Shown piece by piece: positions 1 through 6,797 of a stretch of DNA of 64,000 bases. A model generated the notes under the pieces. It was not told the DNA's origin. It saw only the letters and a list, made by a program, of their open reading frames with translations, and made no database searches. Position 1 is the first letter of the stretch. Each line of letters starts with the position of its first letter. The DNA is taken from the NCBI GenBank assembly GCA_934309345.1, contig CAKRDD010000018.1:10048-74047 (forward strand), written 5' to 3'. A program made the position numbers and the translations under genes. Source of the DNA: an uncultured Mediterraneibacter sp. (lineage in GTDB: Bacteria; Bacillota; Clostridia; Lachnospirales; Lachnospiraceae).

Positions 1-22
1 GCTGTTCTTCCTGACAACTCAT
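1..22 (-). CDS. Start of a gene running off the left edge (partial)
   Basis: A minus-strand ATG at 22-20 follows a GAGG ribosome binding site at a 7-nt spacing, and seven codons remain before the window ends. It starts 32 nt after the stop of the sigma-like gene at 55-666 on the same strand, so the two could be co-transcribed. A second ATG in another frame (39-41) has a weaker binding site. Nothing can be said about the product. Confidence 0.3.
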
Positions 23-54
23 ATTTTTTCCTCTCTTTCATCTCGCCTATTTCT

Positions 55-666
55 CTATGCTTTAAAAAGATCATTTAATGACATCTGCTCATACTGATAT
101 TCTTGTTCGACTTTTCTTTTCCCTTTTTTCCCACAAGCATTCTCTTTCTGAATGCAAATAATTTGCGCATTACTCAGATCACTCTCATACAACTTTTGTA
201 TATCTCTGATAGCCTGCTTACGTTTACCCTCGAATATTCGATGATTTAATCCCATATCTTGCTCTACTGATTTATACAATTCACCTTTCACATACAGTCG
301 ATCTATAATATCATGTTCCTCCCCGATCAATGTTTGAAAGCATAGATATAATCTGTGAATTCCTTCAGCATGTATAGTAAGAACATGCATTTCAGCAGCT
401 AATTGTTCTTCCTGCTCATTTACAAGCTTTTGGTATCTAAGGTATACATCTGCAAGATCTTTATGTGTTCCTCTTCCTCCACCTTCCTGGGACAAATCTA
501 TCTTTGGATAAGATGCCATTTCTATCGTTTGCTGTTGTACTTCATCTAATTTTTCCCGAATCTCAAGCACTTGTTTGTGTATCTGCTGGGTTAGTTCACT
601 ATGATGCCGAAGTACATCTTTAATTTTTTTACTATCCATTTTAAGATATCCGCCTTCTCCTGACAT
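55..666 (-). CDS. Sigma-region-4-like phage or ICE regulatory protein
   Basis: This 203-aa protein has a charged, coiled N-terminal half (about residues 10-95). Its C-terminal segment (about 115-165) reads like the region-4 helix-turn-helix seen in phage and conjugative-element sigma-like proteins (EEHDIID, LYVKGE, MGLNHRIFEGKRKQAI). Such proteins usually activate late or transfer genes by contacting RNA polymerase; that role is inferred here. The start is supported by GGGAGG about 6 nt upstream of the ATG. A 23-bp palindrome lies about 20 nt upstream of the ATG and could be an operator. Together with the next gene it marks the left end of the window as accessory DNA. The exact family is not certain. 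Confidence 0.5.
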   Translation of the reverse strand: MSGEGGYLKMDSKKIKDVLRHHSELTQQIHKQVLEIREKLDEVQQQTIEMASYPKIDLSQEGGGRGTHKDLADVYLRYQKLVNEQEEQLAAEMHVLTIHAEGIHRLYLCFQTLIGEEHDIIDRLYVKGELYKSVEQDMGLNHRIFEGKRKQAIRDIQKLYESDLSNAQIICIQKENACGKKGKRKVEQEYQYEQMSLNDLFKA

Positions 667-684
667 CTGAACCCTCCCTTCTAC

Positions 685-707
685 AATGTGCCGAATTTCG
701 GCACATT
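685..707. promoter_or_regulatory. 23-bp perfect palindrome, candidate operator or hairpin
   Basis: Two 11-bp arms (AATGTGCCGAA and its complement) flank a single central base. It sits just upstream of the ribosome binding site of the sigma-like gene. It could be a repressor operator or an RNA hairpin in that gene's leader. The core AATGTGCC/GGCACATT recurs at 59460-59479. Confidence 0.5.
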
Positions 708-724
708 GATTTATTTTTCACCAC

Positions 725-752
725 TTGACAAATATTACAAAATCGATATAAT
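725..752 (+). promoter_or_regulatory. Consensus sigma-A promoter of the candidate small RNA
   Basis: TTGACA (725-730) and TATAAT (747-752) are both perfect and separated by 16 bp. Transcription would start near 759-760. It points away from the sigma-like gene and toward the short hairpin RNA that ends at 829. No plus-strand coding frame follows. Confidence 0.7.
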
Positions 753-759
753 AAAAATG

Positions 760-829
760 TACAAGGAATTTTTCAAAAGCTAGGAACAATTCCTTAAAGA
801 ACACGCTTTGGTCGGGGTGTTCTTTTTTT
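760..829 (+). ncRNA. Candidate ~70-nt small RNA
   Basis: A perfect-consensus promoter is followed within 40 nt by two adjacent hairpins. The first pairs AAGGAATT (763-770) with AATTCCTT (788-795). The second pairs AAAGAACAC (796-804) with GTGTTCTTT (817-825) and runs into a T tract. No ribosome binding site or plausible frame lies between. The RNA 3' end overlaps the last two bases (828-829) of the convergent HTH gene. I do not recognise a known RNA family. Promoter plus terminator around a structured 70-nt stretch is direct evidence; a function such as antisense or phage control is only a guess. Confidence 0.5.
796..829 (+). terminator. Rho-independent terminator of the candidate small RNA
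   Basis: A 9-bp stem (AAAGAACAC/GTGTTCTTT) with a 12-nt loop is followed by seven T residues on the plus strand. The opposite strand lacks a T tract, so it is not the terminator of the minus-strand HTH gene. Confidence 0.7.
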
Positions 830-1433
830 ATTTCTTTTTTACAACCTCTTGATATATCTCGTCATAATATTTTTCAACTCGTTCAATCGGAAATCCTGTT
901 GCTATTTTTATATCAATGATGTCAGCCTTGGGATCTAATTTCAAACAAGCCCGAATAATTTTTTTATATTCTTTCTCGTTTTTTTCTATCCGGGTTGCCA
1001 CTGCAGTTCTGGCCGCCATTTTTTGTCTCTCCTTCGCTTTTTGTATATCTTTCTGTGCTTCGTCCGCAGAATAGTCTCCTATGCATCTCTCCATTTCTCT
1101 TGTAATAGAACGGGTACATTTCTCGAAGTGTGCTGCCATTTCTGGAATAGATTTTCCGTCTTTGATCATTTGCTCCAACTCTACTCTATTATTATAAGTA
1201 AAACGTTTTCCTTTTGGGGTTATCGTAATATCGTACTTCCCCTTTTTTTTACTATCTGCATCTGCTTGAGCTTTATCTGCAGTGTAATCATCAGGGTATC
1301 TATGTAATTCACGATAGACTGTACTGTAGTTTTTTCCGAGTGCATTCGCAATCTTAGGTGTACTCATTCCAGATTTGTACATTTTTTCAATATTTAATCT
1401 ATCGTCATATGTTAAATATTTGAATTTTGCCAT
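828..1433 (-). CDS. Helix-turn-helix protein with an internal duplication
   Basis: The 201-aa product contains two copies of an IS30-transposase-like helix-turn-helix unit, at about residues 5-60 and 72-125. Matching phrases are LTYDDRLNIEKMYKSG with FTYNNRVELEQMIKDG, and YTADKAQ with YSADEAQ. The rest is a basic tail. There is no DDE transposase domain, so this looks like a DNA-binding regulator derived from, or sharing, the IS30-type HTH. ATG 1433 is chosen because AGGAGGT lies 10 nt upstream; a longer TTG reading has no such support. Its target is unknown. It lies in the same mobile-looking block as the sigma-like gene. Confidence 0.6.
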   Translation of the reverse strand: MAKFKYLTYDDRLNIEKMYKSGMSTPKIANALGKNYSTVYRELHRYPDDYTADKAQADADSKKKGKYDITITPKGKRFTYNNRVELEQMIKDGKSIPEMAAHFEKCTRSITREMERCIGDYSADEAQKDIQKAKERQKMAARTAVATRIEKNEKEYKKIIRACLKLDPKADIIDIKIATGFPIERVEKYYDEIYQEVVKKK

Positions 1434-1473
1434 TAACCCAAATACCTCCTTTCCTGTCAACCATGGGGATCTT

Positions 1474-1523
1474 GGTAAAAAAATAAGTGCGTAGGAAACT
1501 TTTTATTTGTTTCCTATGCACTT
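1474..1523 (-). terminator. Probable purL terminator
   Basis: A 15-bp stem (1485-1499 with 1509-1523, one non-Watson-Crick pair) is followed on the minus strand by a run of seven T residues. It is the first T-tailed hairpin downstream of purL, beyond the inserted repeat at 1564-1704. Confidence 0.6.
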
Positions 1524-1563
1524 AGTATATAATTTGCGTTTAATTTTACATTTTATATTTTAT

Positions 1564-1704
1564 GTAACTGTTCAGAGCCAACCTTCAAAATGCTACGCAT
1601 TTTGAAGGTGTGGCGTATCCGCCAAATAAAATTTCAAAAACAGTCTTAAAAATGCAAGCATTTTACATCTTTTTTTGAAATTTTGCTTGGCTCTGAACAG
1701 TTAC
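1564..1704. repeat. 141-bp MITE-like element with 18-bp terminal inverted repeats
   Basis: Perfect 18-bp ends (GTAACTGTTCAGAGCCAA and its complement) enclose several smaller hairpins: 1582-1593 with 1597-1608, 1612-1615 with 1620-1623, 1628-1640 with 1672-1684, and 1647-1655 with 1658-1665. The whole can fold as one multibranched structure. ATTTTAT flanks both sides (1557-1563 and 1706-1712), a possible target duplication, though the region is AT-rich. The right copy contains the purL stop codon. A collapsed relative is at 33372-33392. No coding capacity is present. Confidence 0.65.
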
Positions 1705-1708
1705 CATT

Positions 1709-4700
1709 TTATTTAAAGTATTTTACACCTGACTCGAAAATCTTAAGATCCTGCTCTCCATAGATGTTGATAGCAACATGATCTCCACGTCTCTCTGAAT
1801 GAGCCATCTTACCAAGAACACGTCCATCCGGGCTTGTGATACCTTCGATTGCACGGTAAGATCCATTCACATTCCACTCTTCGTTCATGCTGATATTTCC
1901 TTCCGGATCACAGTACTGTGTTGCCACCTGTCCGTTCGCGAACAGCTTATCAAGCCACTCTTCGCTTGCAACAAATCTTCCTTCACCGTGGGATGCCGGG
2001 TTTGTGTAAACTCCGCCAAGCTGTGCACCCTGAAGCCATGGGGATTTGTTTGTAACAACCTTTGTATAAACCATCTTGGAGATATGGCGTCCGATCGTAT
2101 TGTATGTCAGTGTCGGAGCATCATCTGTCTGTCCAACGATTTTTCCGTATGGTACAAGTCCGAGCTTGATCAGGGCCTGGAATCCGTTACAGATACCAAG
2201 TGCAAGTCCGTCTCTCTCATTCAGAAGTTTTTCAACAGCTTCTTTGATCTTCGCATTCTGGAATGCAGTTGCAAAGAATTTAGCTGAACCATCCGGCTCA
2301 TCACCGGCACTGAATCCACCTGGGAACATGATCATCTGAGCCTGTCCGATTGCCTTCTCAAACTCGTCTACTGATCCACGGATATCTTCTGCATCAAGGT
2401 TACGGAATACTTTTGTAATAACCTTAGCACCTGCTCTCTCAAATGCACGGGCGCTGTCATACTCACAGTTTGTTCCAGGGAATACCGGAATAAATACTGT
2501 TGGCTGTCCGATCTTATGGCTGCAAATATGAACATCGGATGTATTGAAGAGTTTCTCTTCAACCTTAGCATCAGAATCTGCCGCTGATTTTGTAGCAAAT
2601 ACTTTCTCAAGTGTTCCTGTCCATGCATCCTGTGCATCTGCAAGTGCAATCTTCACATCACCGTAAGCAAGTACAGGCTCTTCTGTTACTTCACCGATCT
2701 CTGTATAAGTGATCGCAAGTTCTCCAACCTTTCCGTCTTCAACCTCTGCGATAATATCACCAAATGCAGGAGCAAACAGATCTCTCTTATCTACATTGTG
2801 CTCTATCTTGGCACCCATGCGGTTACCGAATGCCATCTTGCTGACTGCTGCAGCAACTCCATGACGATCCAGTGCATATGCAGAGACGATTTTTCCGCTC
2901 TGTACATCTTCCATGAATTTACCGTACTGATCCATTACTGCATCGTAAACCGGAAGATCATTCTCGTCTCTTTCAATCTTGAGCCATACAAGTTTATTTC
3001 CCGCTTTCTTAAGTTCAGGTGTAATAATATCCTGCTCAAGAGCCATATCAACAGCAAAGGATACAAGTGTCGGAGGTACGTCGATATCCTGGAATGTTCC
3101 TGACATACTGTCTTTTCCACCGATAGACGGAAGTCCGAAACCGATCTGCGCTGCATAAGCACCAAGAAGTGCTGCAAATGGCTGGCTCCATCTCTTCGGA
3201 TCCTCTGTCATTCTGCGGAAATACTCCTGGAATGTGAAACGGATCTTTCTGTAATCTCCACCTGCTGCCACGATCTTGGCAACTGACTCTGTCACTGCAT
3301 AAACAGCTCCGTGGTATGGGCTCCAGCTTGACAGATATGGATCAAATCCATAACTCATCATAGAAACACTATCTGTTGTTCCGTTCAGAACAGGAACTTT
3401 CGCTATCATTGCCTGTGTCTCTGTCATCTGGTATTTTCCGCCATGTGGCATGAATACGGAACCTGCTCCGATCGAACCGTCGAACATCTCAACAAGTCCT
3501 TTCTGAGAGCATACATTGAGATCAGAGAGCATAGAAAGCCATGTTTCTTTTACATCTCCTACTTCTTTCTTTACAAAAAGGCTGTCCTTCTTAGAAGGAA
3601 TCTCGACCTCAACATTTGTCTCCTGATGCGCACCGTTTGTATCAAGGAATGCACGAGAAAGATTTACGATCTCTTTTCCTCTCCATACAAGTACAAGTCT
3701 TGGCTCTTCTGTTACTACTGCTGCAACTGTTGCCTCTAAGTTTTCCTCCTTAGCATATCCCATGAATTCATCTACATCTTTCGGATCTACAACAACTGCC
3801 ATTCTTTCCTGAGACTCAGAGATTGCGATCTCTGTTCCGTCAAGTCCTGCATATTTTTTCGGTACTTTATCAAGTTCAACGCGAAGTCCGTCTGCAAGTT
3901 CTCCGATTGCTACTGAGACACCGCCCGCACCGAAGTCATTACATTTCTTGATCAGATGGCTGACTTCTTCTCTGCGGAATAATCTCTGGATCTTACGCTC
4001 TGTCGGTGCATTTCCTTTCTGAACTTCTGCGCCGCAAGTCTCGATAGACTCTTCTGTATGAACCTTAGAGGAACCTGTTGCTCCACCACAGCCGTCACGG
4101 CCTGTACGTCCACCAAGAAGGATGATGATATCTCCCGGATCGGAATTTTCACGGATAACAGCACGTCTTGGAGCAGCTCCAAGTACAGCTCCGATCTCCA
4201 TACGTTTTGCTACGTAATCCGGATGATAAATCTCTTTTACAAGTCCTGTAGCCAGACCGATCTGGTTACCATAGGAACTGTATCCGTGTGCAGCTTCGCG
4301 AACAAGTTTCTTCTGAGGAAGTTTTCCTTTCAAAGTCTCATTTGCTGATACAGTCGGATCAGCAGCACCTGTCACACGCATTGCCTGATATACATAAGTA
4401 CGTCCTGACAGTGGGTCACGGATAGCTCCTCCAAGACATGTTGCAGCTCCACCGAAAGGTTCGATCTCTGTCGGGTGGTTATGTGTCTCATTCTTGAAGT
4501 TGATCAGCCACTCTTCTTCTACTCCGTCAACCTTGATCGGAACTACAATACTACATGCATTGATCTCATCAGACTCTTCCTGATCAGCAAGCTTTCCTTC
4601 CTTTTTCAGGCGGCGCATAGCCATCAGTGCAAGATCCATAAGGCAGACAAATTTATCTTCTCTTCCCTTGAAGATCTCGCTGTGATCTTTCAGATACTCT

Positions 4701-5464
4701 TTGTATGTTGCTTCGATTGTCTCTTTGTAATCACCTTCGTCAAACTTCACGTCCTTTAATTCTGTGGAGAATGTTGTATGACGGCAGTGATCTGACCAGT
4801 ATGTATCAAGAACACGGATTTCTGTCATTGTCGGGTCTCTGTGCTCTTCTCCTGCATAATAGTTCTGGATATGCAGGAAATCTTTAAATGTCATTGCCAG
4901 TCCAAGAGAATCATATAACTCTTTTAATTCTGCTTCCGGCATATCTTTAAAACCGTCAAAGATCTTTACATCTGCCGGCTCATCAAATACTGTCACCAGT
5001 GTCTCTGGTTTCTCTGCTGCAGCTTCTCTGGAATCTACCGGGTTGATGCAGTGATTCTTTATTGCCTGCAGTTCTTCATCTGAAACTCCGCCTTCAATTA
5101 CATAGGTAACTGCTGTGCGGATCACAGGAGTTTCATCTTCTTTGATAAAACGGATACACTGCTCTGCGGAATCCGCTCTCTGGTCAAACTGTCCCGGAAG
5201 GAACTCAACAGAAAAACATTTATCTGTTTCATTTTTCGGGAATTCTTCTTTATAAAGGAAATCTACCGGCGGCTCTGCAAACACACCGTTGCATGCCTTT
5301 TCAAATGTTTCTTCTGAAATATTCTCTGCGTCGTAACGAATCAGAACTCGTACATTTGTCACATCCTGAAGTCCAAGATAATGACGGATCTCATGTCTGA
5401 GGCCCTTCGCTGCAACAGCAAACTCCGGTTTCTTTTCTACATATACGCGCTTTACATTACTCAT
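1709..5464 (-). CDS. purL: Phosphoribosylformylglycinamidine synthase, single-chain form
   Basis: This enzyme converts FGAR, glutamine and ATP to FGAM in purine synthesis. At 1251 aa it carries both the synthetase part and a C-terminal class I glutaminase, so no separate PurQ or PurS is needed. Visible motifs are THNHPTEIEPFGGAAT in the synthetase, GGKDSMSG near residue 800, and the glutaminase nucleophile Cys1092 (GICNGFQ) with His1222 and Glu1224 (MAHSER). The length fits the fused FGAM synthase class found in Clostridia. AGAGGAG precedes the ATG. It is monocistronic and divergent from a LysR gene. A MITE-like element sits four bases past its stop codon. Confidence 0.95.
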   Translation of the reverse strand: MSNVKRVYVEKKPEFAVAAKGLRHEIRHYLGLQDVTNVRVLIRYDAENISEETFEKACNGVFAEPPVDFLYKEEFPKNETDKCFSVEFLPGQFDQRADSAEQCIRFIKEDETPVIRTAVTYVIEGGVSDEELQAIKNHCINPVDSREAAAEKPETLVTVFDEPADVKIFDGFKDMPEAELKELYDSLGLAMTFKDFLHIQNYYAGEEHRDPTMTEIRVLDTYWSDHCRHTTFSTELKDVKFDEGDYKETIEATYKEYLKDHSEIFKGREDKFVCLMDLALMAMRRLKKEGKLADQEESDEINACSIVVPIKVDGVEEEWLINFKNETHNHPTEIEPFGGAATCLGGAIRDPLSGRTYVYQAMRVTGAADPTVSANETLKGKLPQKKLVREAAHGYSSYGNQIGLATGLVKEIYHPDYVAKRMEIGAVLGAAPRRAVIRENSDPGDIIILLGGRTGRDGCGGATGSSKVHTEESIETCGAEVQKGNAPTERKIQRLFRREEVSHLIKKCNDFGAGGVSVAIGELADGLRVELDKVPKKYAGLDGTEIAISESQERMAVVVDPKDVDEFMGYAKEENLEATVAAVVTEEPRLVLVWRGKEIVNLSRAFLDTNGAHQETNVEVEIPSKKDSLFVKKEVGDVKETWLSMLSDLNVCSQKGLVEMFDGSIGAGSVFMPHGGKYQMTETQAMIAKVPVLNGTTDSVSMMSYGFDPYLSSWSPYHGAVYAVTESVAKIVAAGGDYRKIRFTFQEYFRRMTEDPKRWSQPFAALLGAYAAQIGFGLPSIGGKDSMSGTFQDIDVPPTLVSFAVDMALEQDIITPELKKAGNKLVWLKIERDENDLPVYDAVMDQYGKFMEDVQSGKIVSAYALDRHGVAAAVSKMAFGNRMGAKIEHNVDKRDLFAPAFGDIIAEVEDGKVGELAITYTEIGEVTEEPVLAYGDVKIALADAQDAWTGTLEKVFATKSAADSDAKVEEKLFNTSDVHICSHKIGQPTVFIPVFPGTNCEYDSARAFERAGAKVITKVFRNLDAEDIRGSVDEFEKAIGQAQMIMFPGGFSAGDEPDGSAKFFATAFQNAKIKEAVEKLLNERDGLALGICNGFQALIKLGLVPYGKIVGQTDDAPTLTYNTIGRHISKMVYTKVVTNKSPWLQGAQLGGVYTNPASHGEGRFVASEEWLDKLFANGQVATQYCDPEGNISMNEEWNVNGSYRAIEGITSPDGRVLGKMAHSERRGDHVAINIYGEQDLKIFESGVKYFK

Positions 5465-5659
5465 ATATAATCTCCTCTTTCTGTATTACGTGTTCAAGAC
5501 ACGATACTACCTTCATTACATTATCTGTTTTTATCCTACCATAGTTTTCTTCATTAGTATAATTAATAAAATTAAACAATCTGATAAGCAGTACTAATTG
5601 ATTACTGTTTCTTCTATACTTCCGTATTATTCTCTATATTTTTCCATATTACAAGATTT

Positions 5660-5690
5660 AATACAACAGATTTTTTTATTCTGTTGTATT
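5660..5690. promoter_or_regulatory. 11-bp inverted repeat over the LysR promoter
   Basis: AATACAACAGA (5660-5670) and its exact complement (5680-5690) are separated by 9 bp. The right arm covers the -35 element of the LysR gene. LysR proteins commonly bind such dyads to autoregulate, so this is a candidate binding site. Confidence 0.5.
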
Positions 5691-5712
5691 TTTCCTTTAT
5701 TTATCTTATAAT
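5684..5712 (+). promoter_or_regulatory. Promoter of the LysR-family gene
   Basis: TTGTAT (5684-5689) and TATAAT (5707-5712) are 17 bp apart. The LysR start codon follows about 30 nt downstream with an AGGAGGT binding site. Confidence 0.6.
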
Positions 5713-5743
5713 AAGATGAATATTTATTAGGAGGTCTAATAAA

Positions 5744-6628
5744 ATGATGGATATAAACTACGAATTATACAAAGTGTTTTATCACGTTGCCACCACATTG
5801 AATTTCTCTGAAGCATCCAAGCAGCTGTTTATCTCACAGTCTGCTGTCAGTCAGTCAATTAAAACACTGGAACGCAAACTGGATCAGACACTCTTTATCC
5901 GAAGCACAAAGAAAGTCCAGCTTACACCGGAAGGAGAGATTCTTCTGCGCCACATTGAACCGGCCATGAATCTGATCCAGAAAGGTGAAGCCCAGCTTTT
6001 AGACGCTGCTTCTACCGGCGGACAGATCCGTATTGGTGCGAGTGACACGATCTGCAGATATTTTCTCGTTCCGTACCTCGAGAAATTCCATAAGACTTTC
6101 CCAAATGTACATATTAAAGTCATCAATCAGACTTCTTTAAAATGTACAGAGCTTTTAAAGAATGGATTGGTAGACTTAATTGTTGTCAATTATCCGAACG
6201 CAGCACTCAACAATATTTCCGCCTCCATGAAGATCAAGAATTTCCATGATGTTTTCATTGCCGGAAACAACTATCCTGAATTAAAGGAAAAGAAGTTGAC
6301 ACTTTCTGATCTGCTTCACTATCCGATCCTGATGCTGGATAAAAACAGTACGACGAATGAATTCCTGCATCGCCTGTTCCAGCAGCATCAGCTTGATCTC
6401 GTTCCTGAGATTGAACTTACAAGCAATGATCTCCTGATCGATCTTGCCAGAATCGGGCTTGGAATCGCATTTATTCCGGATTATTGCCTTTCCGAGAATA
6501 GTGATGGTATCTTCAAACTGGATATGGAAGAAGAAATGCCAGAGCGTTCTCTTGTGATCGCTTACAACGAGCAGCTTCCTCTGGCTAAGCCTGCACAGGA
6601 ATTTCTGAACTATTTTGAAGAACAGTAA
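5744..6628 (+). CDS. LysR-family transcriptional regulator
   Basis: The 294-aa protein has the standard LysR layout. A winged helix-turn-helix occupies residues 1-65 (NFSEASKQLFISQSAVSQSI, then LFIRSTKKVQLTPEG). A periplasmic-binding-like effector domain follows from about residue 90. The effector is not evident. It is divergent from purL, but the two starts are 280 bp apart and no shared site was seen beyond the inverted repeat in its own promoter, so control of purL is possible but unproven. Two tandem ATG codons follow AGGAGGT; the first is taken. Confidence 0.85.
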   Translation: MMDINYELYKVFYHVATTLNFSEASKQLFISQSAVSQSIKTLERKLDQTLFIRSTKKVQLTPEGEILLRHIEPAMNLIQKGEAQLLDAASTGGQIRIGASDTICRYFLVPYLEKFHKTFPNVHIKVINQTSLKCTELLKNGLVDLIVVNYPNAALNNISASMKIKNFHDVFIAGNNYPELKEKKLTLSDLLHYPILMLDKNSTTNEFLHRLFQQHQLDLVPEIELTSNDLLIDLARIGLGIAFIPDYCLSENSDGIFKLDMEEEMPERSLVIAYNEQLPLAKPAQEFLNYFEEQ

Positions 6629-6672
6629 TCAGAATCATTTATTTTACTCCTGACAGTTAAACTTATAAAAAT

Positions 6673-6757
6673 GAGAATCGTTACCCAACATGCATCTCAC
6701 AGTAAGAATGTCAAAGGCATTCTTGACTCACTGCATTTGTTTCCGCTAACGATTCTC
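6673..6757. terminator. Bidirectional nested hairpin between LysR and DinG genes
   Basis: GAGAATCGTTA (6673-6683) pairs with TAACGATTCTC (6747-6757). Inside it AAGAATG/CATTCTT (6704-6724) forms a second hairpin. Short A and T runs border both sides, as expected where two converging genes end. Confidence 0.6.
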
Positions 6758-6797
6758 GTTTTTATATATCAGGAAAATGTTTTCCTACCCTTGTTCT

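Noticed and set aside
2368..4348. Several 80-160 codon frames on either strand within purL
   Set aside because: They lie wholly inside purL in other frames, have no binding sites, and show compositional bias typical of mirror frames.
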